Below, in pieces: positions 1-8,563 of a stretch of DNA of 34,887 nt. This DNA comes from Bacillota bacterium. Its GTDB lineage: Bacteria > Bacillota > Clostridia > Peptostreptococcales > Anaerovoracaceae. The notes under the pieces were generated by a model that saw only the letters and a list, made by a program, of their open reading frames with translations, was not told the DNA's origin and did not search any database. Location: positions 1-34,887 of the forward strand of contig JAFYNS010000020.1 of the NCBI GenBank assembly GCA_017556505.1, in the 5' to 3' direction. The number at the start of each line of letters is the position of its first letter. The stretch's first letter is position 1. The translations under genes and the position numbers were made by a program.

Positions 1-1
1 G

Positions 2-604
2 GGTGAGACTTTCGGAATCACAGAAGATGATGTTCTTGCATCTGAACAGTTCGGTCCTTCTGTAGGCGATGAGCTGAAGAAGAATGCTATCGTTGCAGTG
101 GTTATCGCATCCATCGGTATGCTGATCTACATCATCTTCCGTTTCAAATCCTGGAAGTTCGGTGCGGCATCCATTCTGGGGGTTGTACATGACGTCCTGA
201 TGGTAATTGCATTCTACGCAATTTTCGGATTTACTGTTAACAATCCATTTATTGCAGCAATTCTGACTCTGGTAGGTTACTCCATCAACGATACAATCGT
301 AATCTTTGACCGAATCAGAGAAAATCAGAAACTGTTCCCTAAGAATGGTTCTGAAGCCAATATTGACAAATCTCTGAACCAGACACTGAACAGAACAATT
401 ATGACTTCCCTGACAACTTTGGTTGTTATGGTTCCGTTGTGCATCATGGTATCAGAAAGCATCCGCGAATTCATCATTCCTCTGATGATTGGTGTAATCG
501 TAGGCTGCCTGTCTTCCATTTTTGTCTGCAGCCCGCTGTACTATGACATGAACAGAAGCAGCGAAGAATCCAAGTATGTTAAGAATATGAAAAAGAGAAA
601 ATAA
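2..604 (+). CDS. secF: Protein translocase subunit SecF, C-terminal part (5' end outside window)
   Basis: SecF works with SecD in the cytoplasmic membrane and uses the proton gradient to help pull proteins through SecYEG. The reading frame is open from base 2, so the start lies upstream; 200 residues are visible. They begin with the periplasmic segment containing FGPSVGDELKKNAI, followed by about five hydrophobic helices. The family loop DRIRENQK is present, as is the SLNQTLNRTIMTSLTTL segment typical of the SecD/SecF second half. It ends 17 bases before rel, so the two are probably co-transcribed. Whether this is a separate SecF or the end of a fused SecDF cannot be told from this fragment. 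Confidence 0.93.
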   Translation, partial: GETFGITEDDVLASEQFGPSVGDELKKNAIVAVVIASIGMLIYIIFRFKSWKFGAASILGVVHDVLMVIAFYAIFGFTVNNPFIAAILTLVGYSINDTIVIFDRIRENQKLFPKNGSEANIDKSLNQTLNRTIMTSLTTLVVMVPLCIMVSESIREFIIPLMIGVIVGCLSSIFVCSPLYYDMNRSSEESKYVKNMKKRK

Positions 605-621
605 ACGGGAGTTTATCTGCT

Positions 622-2853
622 ATGTTATCAAAAGCCGAATTTTTAGATGAAATAAAAAAATACAATTCGAATTATGATCTGGAAACCATCGGAAGGGCGT
701 ATGACATTGGAAGAACCCTTCATGACGGACAGCTTCGAAAAAGCGGTGAGCCTTATTTCATTCATCCAATTGAAGTAGCTATTATTCTGGCACAGCTTGG
801 GATGGATGATGAAGCTATTATAGGCGGGCTTTTGCATGACGTTGTAGAAGACACCGAGTATACCAGAGAGCAGCTTGTTAAGGATTTCAGCGAAGATATT
901 GCAGTACTGGTTGATGGCGTAACCAAGCTGGGTTCCATCAAGTTTGAGTCTAAGGAAGAACTGCAGGCGGAAAACTTCCGCAAAATGTTCCTGGCCATGT
1001 CCAAGGACATTCGGGTTCTGATTATCAAGCTGGCCGACAGACTGCATAACATGCGGACCATGCAGCATATGAAGCCGCATAAGCAGATTGAAAAATCCAG
1101 AGAAACTCTGGAAATTTATGCTCCGCTGGCCAGCCGTCTGGGTATCGCAGCTGTAAAGTTTGAAATGGAAGACCTTGCGCTGAAATATCTGCAGCCGGAA
1201 GAGTATAAAGATCTGGTGGAAAAGGTTGAAAACCGTAAAATACAGCGTGTTGAAACCATTAACCAGGTAATCGACGAACTGAAAGAAGTTCTGGATGACA
1301 TGAAGCTCCGGTATGAAATTTACGGCCGTGCGAAGCACTATTACAGTATCTACCGTAAAATGAAGTACCAGAACAAGCAGATTGATGAAATCTTCGACCT
1401 GATTGCCGTGCGCATCATTGTAGAAAATGTCCGTGACTGCTATGCGGTACTGGGTCTGGTTCACACCATGTGGAAACCGATTCCTGGCCGTTTCAAGGAC
1501 TATATTGCCATGCCGAAGCCTAACATGTATCAGTCGCTGCATACAACAGTTATCGGTGAACAGGGTGAAATCTTTGAAATTCAGATCAGAACTCATGAAA
1601 TGCATGAAGTCGCTGAATACGGTATCGCGGCTCACTGGAAATATAAAGAAGGCAAGCTTTCTGCGGAAACCAATTCCGATGATGTGAAGCTGGCATGGCT
1701 CCGTCAGTCTCTGGAATGGAATAAGGACCTGAAGGACCCTAAGGAATTCCTGGAAACTATGAAGATGGACCTGTTTGCAACCCAGGTATTCGTATTTACT
1801 CCGAAGGGTGACGTAATCGAACTGCCTGCTGGTTCCACGCCGCTTGACTTCGCCTTCAAAATCCACTCTGCCGTAGGCTGCAAGTGTGTAGGGGCACGAA
1901 TCAACGGAAAAATGGTTACGATTGACTATACGCTGCAGAACGGTGATATTGTTGAAATCGTAACAAGTTCAAACTCCAGCGGTCCAAGTGTGGACTGGCT
2001 GAAAATTGCAAAAAGTTCACACGCCAGAAACAAGATCCGTAACTGGCTGAAAAAAGAAAATAAATCCGATGCAGTAGACAAGGGTAAAGATCTGCTGGAT
2101 AAGGCACTTCGCAAGAAAGGCTATGACCCACATGTTTACGCCAAGTCCATGTATCTGAACAAAGCCATGAAAACCATGCGTTTTGCTACACCGGATGAAG
2201 CTTACGTACAGCTTTCCAACGGCGGAACACTGATGAGCAAATTCTGCAACCTGCTTGTAAGTGCCTATAATGAAGACAATAAACTGACTGAAGTTAAATC
2301 CAACGAAGAAGTTATTGAAAGCATTAAGGCAGCGGAAGAACGGAAGCAGAAGGCTGCCAAACAGCAGAAAAAGAGACAGGTAAGCGATAACGGTGCCGGA
2401 ATTGTAGTTCTCGGAGCTGATGATATAGATAACCTTATGATCAGAGTGTCCCGCTGCTGCAATCCTGTACCTGGGGATGATATCATTGGTTTCATTACCA
2501 AGGGCCGCGGCATTTCCGTCCATCGTAAAGACTGTACCAATATTGTTTCACTTCCTGAGGCAGAAAAACAGCGCTGCATCGAAGTAGAATGGGAAGATCT
2601 GAAGGAAGGCAAATCCTATAATGCTGATATCTGCATCCTTTGCTATGACAGAAAGGGTATTCTTTCCGACATCTCCAAGGTCTGCGAAGACATGGACATT
2701 CATTTAACCGGTGTAAATGCCAAGTCAAGCAAGGATGGTATGGTTAATATGGTAATTTCCCTGTCCATCTCCAGTACCGCTGAAATGCAGAAGGTACAGA
2801 GAAACATCCGTCTTATCGACGGCGTGGTACAGGTTTACAGAGCCAAGTCTTAA
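622..2853 (+). CDS. rel: Bifunctional (p)ppGpp synthetase/hydrolase Rel
   Basis: This enzyme makes and degrades the alarmone (p)ppGpp in the stringent response. At 743 residues it is full length. The N-terminal HD hydrolase domain carries HDVVEDT at residues 72-78. The synthetase domain follows, with RFKDYIAMPKP at 290 and EIQIRTHEMHEVAEYG. The RFKD sequence is the RxKD form known from bifunctional Rel enzymes, unlike the ExDD form of monofunctional RelA. A TGS domain lies at roughly 385-450, a cysteine-rich segment (SRCCNPVPGDD, Cys612-Cys613) follows, and an ACT domain occupies the last 75 residues. Both catalytic centres look intact. A GGGAG ribosome binding site precedes the ATG. Next to dtd it forms the common Firmicute rel-dtd pair; recJ and apt, often located between sec genes and rel, are absent here. 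Confidence 0.97.
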   Translation: MLSKAEFLDEIKKYNSNYDLETIGRAYDIGRTLHDGQLRKSGEPYFIHPIEVAIILAQLGMDDEAIIGGLLHDVVEDTEYTREQLVKDFSEDIAVLVDGVTKLGSIKFESKEELQAENFRKMFLAMSKDIRVLIIKLADRLHNMRTMQHMKPHKQIEKSRETLEIYAPLASRLGIAAVKFEMEDLALKYLQPEEYKDLVEKVENRKIQRVETINQVIDELKEVLDDMKLRYEIYGRAKHYYSIYRKMKYQNKQIDEIFDLIAVRIIVENVRDCYAVLGLVHTMWKPIPGRFKDYIAMPKPNMYQSLHTTVIGEQGEIFEIQIRTHEMHEVAEYGIAAHWKYKEGKLSAETNSDDVKLAWLRQSLEWNKDLKDPKEFLETMKMDLFATQVFVFTPKGDVIELPAGSTPLDFAFKIHSAVGCKCVGARINGKMVTIDYTLQNGDIVEIVTSSNSSGPSVDWLKIAKSSHARNKIRNWLKKENKSDAVDKGKDLLDKALRKKGYDPHVYAKSMYLNKAMKTMRFATPDEAYVQLSNGGTLMSKFCNLLVSAYNEDNKLTEVKSNEEVIESIKAAEERKQKAAKQQKKRQVSDNGAGIVVLGADDIDNLMIRVSRCCNPVPGDDIIGFITKGRGISVHRKDCTNIVSLPEAEKQRCIEVEWEDLKEGKSYNADICILCYDRKGILSDISKVCEDMDIHLTGVNAKSSKDGMVNMVISLSISSTAEMQKVQRNIRLIDGVVQVYRAKS

Positions 2854-2879
2854 TATAATAGAAATAAAGGATATTTAAT

Positions 2880-3329
2880 ATGAGAGCAGTCGTACAGAGA
2901 GTCACCGAAGGTGATGTAACCGTAGAAAACCAGGTAACCGGATCCATCGGAAACGGGTTTGTGGTCCTGCTGGGTGTAGAGGATACCGATACAGAAAAGG
3001 ATGCAGAATACCTGGCTGATAAGATTGTCGGTCTTCGCGTATTTGAAGATTCAGAAGATAAAATGAACCTGTCTCTGCAGGATGTGGGCGGCGAAATGCT
3101 GGTTATTTCCCAGTTCACCCTGTTGGCAGATGCAAGAAAGGGCAGACGTCCGAATTTTGTGAAGGCAGCCCGTCCTGAAATGGCCAGAAAACTGTATGAA
3201 CATTTCGTGGAAAAAGTAAAGGCACAGGGAGTACATGTTGGTGAAGGTGTATTCCAGGCGCATATGCTGGTTCGCATTCATAACGATGGCCCTGTAACCA
3301 TTCTGCTGGACAGTAATAAATTATTCTAG
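2880..3329 (+). CDS. dtd: D-aminoacyl-tRNA deacylase
   Basis: Dtd hydrolyses D-amino acids (and misattached glycine) from tRNA in the cytosol, protecting translation from wrong chirality. The 149-residue length is normal for the family. Both active-site signatures are visible: SQFTLLAD from Ser77 and [11 protein letters not shown] from Asn135, the latter carrying the GP-V-T motif that screens chirality. It starts with MRAVVQRV, as expected for the family. It lies 26 bases after rel and 12 bases before the metallo-beta-lactamase-fold gene, within the same operon. Confidence 0.96.
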   Translation: MRAVVQRVTEGDVTVENQVTGSIGNGFVVLLGVEDTDTEKDAEYLADKIVGLRVFEDSEDKMNLSLQDVGGEMLVISQFTLLADARKGRRPNFVKAARPEMARKLYEHFVEKVKAQGVHVGEGVFQAHMLVRIHNDGPVTILLDSNKLF

Positions 3330-3341
3330 AGAGGTAAGGAT

Positions 3342-3974
3342 ATGATGAAAGTTCTCCATTACGAGATTGGTCCTATGCCGACCAATACCTATGTGGCTTA
3401 TGATGAAGAAACTATGGCCGGATTTATGATTGACCCTGCGGTTTATGTTCCTGAAATTACGGATAAGATTAAGGAACTGGGCATTGATCTGCAGTATATC
3501 ATTCTGACTCACGGACACTTTGACCATATCGAGGGCGTAGAAGCATTTAAGAAAGACTTCCCGAATATAAAGGTAATCTGCCACAGTGAAGAACGTGAAA
3601 TGCTGAAAAGCGGTGCACTGAACAGTTCTCTGGACTTCAGAGGATGGCCGTATACCACCGATGCAGATCAGACCGTACGTCACCGTGAAACCCTGAAGGT
3701 AGGAAATCTGGAACTTACTTTCTTCCATACACCAGGTCACTCCAAAGGCGGTATTTCCATTTATGTACCGGGAACACCAGGATACTGCTTCAGCGGGGAT
3801 ACACTGTTCCGCCGTTCCATCGGCAGAAGTGATTTTTACGGCGGTGATTTCCGTACACTGATTAATTCCATCAAGGATGTACTGTTCTATCTGCCGGATG
3901 ATACAGTGGTGCTTCCAGGTCATATGGGACCTACCACAATTGCTGAAGAGAAGAGGGGCAATCCATTTGTATAA
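3342..3974 (+). CDS. Metallo-beta-lactamase-fold hydrolase, glyoxalase II-like
   Basis: This is a small cytosolic MBL-fold protein of 210 residues. The metal-binding motif THGHFDH places His57, His59, Asp61 and His62 in the usual order. Later metal ligands are likely in TPGHSKGG, FSGDTLF and LPGHMGPTT. The size and the C-terminal GHMGPTT are typical of the short glyoxalase II-like proteins that commonly lie between dtd and hemZ in Clostridia. The substrate is unknown; hydroxyacylglutathione is unlikely in an anaerobe lacking glutathione. Two adjacent ATG codons follow a GAGAGGTAAGG ribosome binding site. The 3' end overlaps hemZ by 8 bases. Confidence 0.9.
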   Translation: MMKVLHYEIGPMPTNTYVAYDEETMAGFMIDPAVYVPEITDKIKELGIDLQYIILTHGHFDHIEGVEAFKKDFPNIKVICHSEEREMLKSGALNSSLDFRGWPYTTDADQTVRHRETLKVGNLELTFFHTPGHSKGGISIYVPGTPGYCFSGDTLFRRSIGRSDFYGGDFRTLINSIKDVLFYLPDDTVVLPGHMGPTTIAEEKRGNPFV

Positions 3975-5364
3975 TATAGTAATTAAAAACGTAGAAAATA
4001 AATACGAGTATAATGAGCTGATTAAGGTATTCTTACGTCCTGATCAGTTCGAAAGCTTCACGGAAGCTGAGTTTGCTGAAAAAGAAACCAGGGATGACGC
4101 AGAACTTATTATCATCAATGAAGACGGTTTCAGCGAGAAGAATCCGATTAAACGTGAAATTTTCCAGAAACTCCTTCCTCTGACGGATCAAAATCCGCCG
4201 GCATGGGGGATTTTGACGGGGGTTCGTCCGGTGAAGCTGACCGGTGAACTCTTCGGCAGACTGGGCAGCGAAGAAGCTGTCAGAAAAGAACTGAGAGGGT
4301 TCTACTTCGTAAATGAAGAGAAGACACAGCTGCTTTTGGACACCTGGAACTACCAGCAGAAAGTGCTGGGACCGCCGCCGGATGGAGGCGTAGGCGTTTA
4401 CATTGGCATTCCGTTCTGTCCGACACGCTGTCTCTACTGCTCCTTCACCTCCAACCAGAAGGGGCCGGAGGAGATTCAGCGGTATCTGGAAGCCTTGTTT
4501 ACCGAAATCCGTTATTGTGGACTTCGAATGAAAGAAACAGGACTCTGGCCTGAGTCCATCTATATCGGCGGCGGTACACCGACAACCCTGGACGAGCATC
4601 AGCTGGATGCACTGCTGACAGAAGTGAAAGCGCATATGGATCTGTCCAGATGCAAGGAATTTACTGTGGAAGCAGGCCGCCCGGACACCATCACTTACGA
4701 AAAGCTGGAAGTGATTAAGAAACACGGTGTGGACCGAATCAGTATTAATCCGCAGTCCATGAAAGAACGGACGCTGGAGCTGATTGGCCGTTCTCATAAG
4801 CCTGGCGATATTGTTCAGGCCTTCCAGAAAGCTTCCTGGTGCGAGATTCCAATGGTAAATGCAGACGTTATCGCGGGTCTGCAGGAAGAAACCGTAGAAG
4901 ATTTCAGAGACACCATGGAGCGGCTCATTAAGCTGGATGCAACCAATATTACAGTCCATACTCTGGCTGTAAAGAGAGCTTCCAGACTGATTGAAGAAGA
5001 TCCTGATTATGCTTACCGTCAGGGTGAGCTGGTGGCAGATATGCTGAAAGAGGGCGTTAAGCTGCTGGAAGAAGCCGGCTACCGTCCATACTATCTGTAC
5101 CGTCAGAAACATATGGCTGGATCTTTTGAAAATGTAGGTTATTGTAAGGGCGACACCCCTTGCATTTATAACATAAGAATCATGGAGGAACAGCAGACCA
5201 TCATTGCACTGGGTGCCGGCGGCATCAGCAAGGTTTACTTCCCGGAAGAAAACCGGCTGGAACGTGTGCCGAATGTATCCAACTACGAGATTTATATCGA
5301 ACGTCTTGATGAGATGCTGGACCGAAAAGAAAACAACTTATTCAAGGAGGTTACAACATGTTAA
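3967..5364 (+). CDS. hemZ: Coproporphyrinogen dehydrogenase HemZ (radical SAM), TTG start
   Basis: HemZ is a HemN-like radical SAM protein linked to oxygen-independent oxidation of coproporphyrinogen III. The iron-sulfur motif CPTRCLYC lies at Cys151, Cys155 and Cys158, followed by SFTSNQKG and the SAM-binding stretch YIGGGTPTTL. I chose the TTG at 3967. It gives an N-terminus (M)YNIVIKN typical of the clostridial family and a 465-residue protein, and it has an AAGAGGGG ribosome binding site seven bases upstream. An in-frame ATG at 3877 would add 30 residues read out of frame through the hydrolase gene and is not credible. The gene overlaps hisS by 7 bases. Whether this organism makes haem cannot be judged from the window. 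Confidence 0.92.
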   Translation: MYNIVIKNVENKYEYNELIKVFLRPDQFESFTEAEFAEKETRDDAELIIINEDGFSEKNPIKREIFQKLLPLTDQNPPAWGILTGVRPVKLTGELFGRLGSEEAVRKELRGFYFVNEEKTQLLLDTWNYQQKVLGPPPDGGVGVYIGIPFCPTRCLYCSFTSNQKGPEEIQRYLEALFTEIRYCGLRMKETGLWPESIYIGGGTPTTLDEHQLDALLTEVKAHMDLSRCKEFTVEAGRPDTITYEKLEVIKKHGVDRISINPQSMKERTLELIGRSHKPGDIVQAFQKASWCEIPMVNADVIAGLQEETVEDFRDTMERLIKLDATNITVHTLAVKRASRLIEEDPDYAYRQGELVADMLKEGVKLLEEAGYRPYYLYRQKHMAGSFENVGYCKGDTPCIYNIRIMEEQQTIIALGAGGISKVYFPEENRLERVPNVSNYEIYIERLDEMLDRKENNLFKEVTTC

Positions 5365-6611
5365 CAAACGCGCCTAAGGGAACCAAGGATATTTTACCTG
5401 ATCAGATTCACAAATGGCACTATGTTGAAGAGCAGTGGAAAGACATCTGCAGAAGATACGGCTTCAAGGAAGTACGTACCCCTGTATTCGAACATACAGA
5501 ATTATTCACAAGAGGTATCGGTGATACTACTGACGTAGTACAAAAGGAAATGTATACCTTTGAAGACCACGGCGGCAGAAGCATCACGCTGAAGCCGGAA
5601 GGTACTTCTCCTGCAGTTCGTGCATTTATCGAACACAAGCAGTATGCCGAAGTACAGCCTACCAAGTATCACTACATCACACCATGCTACCGTTATGAAA
5701 AGCCGCAGTCCGGCCGTCTGAGAGAATTCCATCAGTTCGGTATCGAAGTATTCGGTACTCCGAATATGATGGCAGATGCAGAAGTAATCTGTCTGGGTTA
5801 TGAATTCCTGACTTCCCTGGGCATTACTGAAATTGCACTGCGCATTAACAGCGTAGGTTGTCCGGAATGCAGAAAGAAGCACAGGGCAGCACTTCGTGAA
5901 TTCCTGACACCGAAGTATGATCAGCTGTGCGACACCTGCAAGACACGTTTTGATAAGAACCCAATGAGAATTCTGGACTGCAAGTCCCCTGTATGTCAGG
6001 AACTGGTACAGGGAGCACCGATGATGATCGACTATCTGTGCGATGACTGTAAGGAATCCTTTGAAGAACTGAAGGCGAATCTGACTGCAATGGAAATCCC
6101 ATTTGAAGTTGACCCTGGTATCGTAAGAGGCCTGGATTACTACACTAAGACTGCGTTCGAGTTCGTAACCACCAAAATCGGTGCACAGGGAACTGTGTGC
6201 GGCGGCGGACGCTATGACCACCTGATTGAAGAAGTTGGCGGACCTCCAATCCCTGGCGTAGGTTTTGGTCTGGGTATTGAAAGACTGCTGCTGCTGATGG
6301 AAGCCAACGAAGCTGAATTCCCTGAAGCGGATAAGCTGGATGTTTTCGTTGCAGTAATGGGTGATGCAGCCAAGGCTTACGGTCTGAAGCTTTGCAGAGA
6401 ACTGAGAGCAAAAGGATTGTCTGTAGAAATGGATACACTGGCCAGAAACATCAAGGGTCAGTTCAAATATGCAAACAGACTGAATGCCAAGTACACTGTA
6501 GTAATCGGTGAAAATGAACTGGCAGAAGGTGTGGCTGCTGTAAAGGATATGGAAAAGCAGGAACAGACCAACGTGAAGTTTGAAGACTTATACGAAGTAT
6601 TAAGTAAATAG
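5358..6611 (+). CDS. hisS: Histidyl-tRNA synthetase
   Basis: This is a class II aminoacyl-tRNA synthetase that charges tRNA-His. Its 417 residues match the usual bacterial length. Class II motif 2 is at Arg112 (RYEKPQSGRLREFHQFG). The histidine-specific stretch RGLDYYTKTAFEF is present, and motif 3 is GVGFGLGIER at 300-309. The C-terminal anticodon-binding domain follows. A perfect AAGGAGG lies seven bases before the ATG, inside the end of hemZ. Codon use is strongly biased to AAG, CTG and GAA, suggesting high expression. There is no T-box leader, since the gene starts within the preceding reading frame. Confidence 0.97.
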   Translation: MLTNAPKGTKDILPDQIHKWHYVEEQWKDICRRYGFKEVRTPVFEHTELFTRGIGDTTDVVQKEMYTFEDHGGRSITLKPEGTSPAVRAFIEHKQYAEVQPTKYHYITPCYRYEKPQSGRLREFHQFGIEVFGTPNMMADAEVICLGYEFLTSLGITEIALRINSVGCPECRKKHRAALREFLTPKYDQLCDTCKTRFDKNPMRILDCKSPVCQELVQGAPMMIDYLCDDCKESFEELKANLTAMEIPFEVDPGIVRGLDYYTKTAFEFVTTKIGAQGTVCGGGRYDHLIEEVGGPPIPGVGFGLGIERLLLLMEANEAEFPEADKLDVFVAVMGDAAKAYGLKLCRELRAKGLSVEMDTLARNIKGQFKYANRLNAKYTVVIGENELAEGVAAVKDMEKQEQTNVKFEDLYEVLSK

Positions 6612-6633
6612 ATTCTGCAAGGAGAAATATAGA

Positions 6634-8397
6634 ATGAGTGAATTATTCAAGCGCACACACATGTGCGGCAAATTAAATATTGAAAATGTTGATCAGGAAG
6701 TTATGCTGAACGGCTGGGTTGCTAAGAGAAGAAACCTGGGCGGCCTGATCTTCGTAGACCTGAGAGACAAGACCGGTATCGTGCAGGTAACTTTCGACGA
6801 TAAGATTCCTGCAGAAGTCTTCGAAAAGGCTGACTCTCTGAGAAGTGAATATGTAATTGGTGTAAAGGGTATCGTAAAGGAAAGATCTGCCAAGAATATG
6901 AATATCCCTACCGGTGAAATCGAAGTATTTGCAACCGACCTGGTTCTGTACTCCGAAGCGGAAACTCCTCCGATTTACATTAAGGATGACGACAATGTAG
7001 ATGAAAACCTGAGACTGAAGTACCGTTACCTGGATCTGCGTAAGCCAAAGATGCAGAGAAATCTGACCTTCCGTCATCAGATTGTAAAGTGCACAAGAGA
7101 CTACTTCGACGAAAACGGTTTCACTGAAGTAGAAACTCCAATGCTGATTAAGTCCACTCCGGAAGGTGCAAGAGACTACCTGGTACCAAGCCGTGTACAT
7201 CCTGGTTCCTTCTACGCACTGCCTCAGTCTCCGCAGCTGTTCAAGCAGATGCTGATGGTAAGCGGTACTGACCGTTACATGCAGATTGTAAAGTGTTTCC
7301 GTGACGAAGACCTGAGAGCCGACCGTCAGCCTGAATTTACTCAGATTGACCTTGAAATGTCCTTCGTTGATGAAGAAGACGTTATGGCTATGAACGAAGG
7401 CTTCCTGAAGAAGGTATTCCACGATGTTATGGGCGTGGATATTCAGCTGCCTCTGCCTCGTCTGACATGGCACGAAGCGATGGAACGTTACGGTTCCGAT
7501 AAGCCAGACGTAAGATTCGGCTTTGAACTGCACTGCCTGAACCACCTGGCTGAAAAGTGCCAGTTCAAGGTATTCACCGATGCTCTGGCTGCAGGCGGCG
7601 ATGTTCGCGGCATCTGCATCGACGGCGGTTCCGATAAGTTCAGCCGTAAGGATATCGACAAGCTGACTGCTTCCGTAAAGGATTACGGTGCAAAGGGTAT
7701 GGTTTGGATGCGTGTTGGCGAAGATGAAATCAACTCCTCTGTAAACAAGTTCTTCACTCAGGAAGAGCTGAAGGAATGGGCAGCTGAATTCGACGCTAAG
7801 GCCGGCGATCTGATTTTCATTATCTCCGACAAGAAGAAGGTTGTATTCGACGCTCTGGGCTTCCTGAGAAGAGACATCGCAAAGCGTCTGGGTCTGCTGG
7901 ATGACAGAGATTTCAAGCTGCTGTGGGTTACTGACTTCCCTCTGTTCGAAAAAGACGACGAAACCGGCGAACTGAAGTCCATGCATCATCCGTTCACTCA
8001 GCCTAGACTGGACCAGATTCCAATGCTGGATACCAATCCGGAAGAAGTACTGGCAGTTGCTTATGATATTGTATTAAACGGTGTGGAACTGGGCGGCGGC
8101 TCCATCAGAATCCACGATAAGGACCTGCAGGCGAAGATGTTTGAAGTTCTGGGCCTGACAAAGGAAGAATGTGACGAAAAGTTCGGCTTCCTGATTGAAG
8201 CATTTAAGTACGGCGTACCACCTCACGGCGGTCTGGCATACGGTCTGGACAGACTGGTAATGCTGCTGGCTGGTGAATCTTCCATCCGTGAAGTAATGGC
8301 ATTCCCTAAGAACCAGCAGGCACAGTGCCTGGTAACAAGCGCTCCTGGTCCTGTAGCGGAAGACCAGCTGGAAGAACTGGGTATTTCCACTAAATAA
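6634..8397 (+). CDS. aspS: Aspartyl-tRNA synthetase, bacterial type
   Basis: This enzyme charges tRNA-Asp. The 587 residues comprise an N-terminal OB-fold anticodon-binding domain (VMLNGWVAKRRNLGGLIF), a class II core, and the bacterial GAD insertion in the middle. Motif 2 is FRDEDLRADRQPEFTQ from Phe222, and motif 3 ends in GLAYGLDRL with the invariant Arg540. It lies 22 bases after hisS, the classic Firmicute hisS-aspS pair. Codon use is heavily biased. Whether it is discriminating, or also charges tRNA-Asn, was not resolved. Confidence 0.97.
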   Translation: MSELFKRTHMCGKLNIENVDQEVMLNGWVAKRRNLGGLIFVDLRDKTGIVQVTFDDKIPAEVFEKADSLRSEYVIGVKGIVKERSAKNMNIPTGEIEVFATDLVLYSEAETPPIYIKDDDNVDENLRLKYRYLDLRKPKMQRNLTFRHQIVKCTRDYFDENGFTEVETPMLIKSTPEGARDYLVPSRVHPGSFYALPQSPQLFKQMLMVSGTDRYMQIVKCFRDEDLRADRQPEFTQIDLEMSFVDEEDVMAMNEGFLKKVFHDVMGVDIQLPLPRLTWHEAMERYGSDKPDVRFGFELHCLNHLAEKCQFKVFTDALAAGGDVRGICIDGGSDKFSRKDIDKLTASVKDYGAKGMVWMRVGEDEINSSVNKFFTQEELKEWAAEFDAKAGDLIFIISDKKKVVFDALGFLRRDIAKRLGLLDDRDFKLLWVTDFPLFEKDDETGELKSMHHPFTQPRLDQIPMLDTNPEEVLAVAYDIVLNGVELGGGSIRIHDKDLQAKMFEVLGLTKEECDEKFGFLIEAFKYGVPPHGGLAYGLDRLVMLLAGESSIREVMAFPKNQQAQCLVTSAPGPVAEDQLEELGISTK

Positions 8398-8400
8398 TCC

Positions 8401-8502
8401 GATATATTGTGCCTGCAGAAATGCTGTCCGCATTTAGTCCCCGGTACGCAAAGTGCCTTCGAAATTATTCAGATAGCATTTCTGCAAGGCAACAATCTTA
8501 TC
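8401..8502 (+). ncRNA. Rod-shaped inverted repeat after aspS; candidate structured RNA (6S-like position)
   Basis: A long imperfect inverted repeat fills most of this gap. From outside in, GATA (8401) pairs with TATC (8499), ATTGT (8406) with ACAAT (8492), GCC (8411) with GGC (8488), and the uninterrupted 12-mer TGCAGAAATGCT (8414-8425) with AGCATTTCTGCA (8475-8486). Inside is a symmetric 17/17-base bubble (8426-8442 and 8458-8474), capped by a small hairpin GGTAC-GCAAA-GTGCC (8443-8457). No T-tract follows, so it is not a standard terminator. In B. subtilis the aspS-yrvM gap encodes 6S-1 RNA, and a rod with a central bubble resembles that class. However, about 100 bases is short for 6S and the apical arm is small. 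It may instead be an unusual aspS 3' end or a processed leader. The strand is assumed from its neighbours. Confidence 0.45.
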
Positions 8503-8563
8503 ATTTACTGCAAGATCTGTTCTCTGGGTTTAATTTGAAATAAGGGGATTTAGGAGAGAAGTT

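Noticed and set aside
643-1866. Long open frames on the minus strand opposite rel, leuS, aspS and others
   Set aside because: They mirror strongly coding + strand genes, have no family-like sequence or ribosome binding sites, and reflect codon bias on the other strand.
3877-3966. ATG at 3877 as an extended hemZ start
   Set aside because: It would translate the hydrolase gene in a second frame for 30 residues; the TTG at 3967 has the ribosome binding site and the family N-terminus.
5341-6633. T-box leaders for hisS, aspS or leuS
   Set aside because: These genes start within or just after preceding genes; gaps of 0-22 bases cannot hold a T-box.
8426-8474. ACGCAAAG in the loop of the rod RNA resembles part of the c-di-GMP-I (GEMM) riboswitch
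   Set aside because: The remaining GEMM elements (GNRA-capped first hairpin, second receptor hairpin) are not found, and the motif lies in a tiny hairpin loop.
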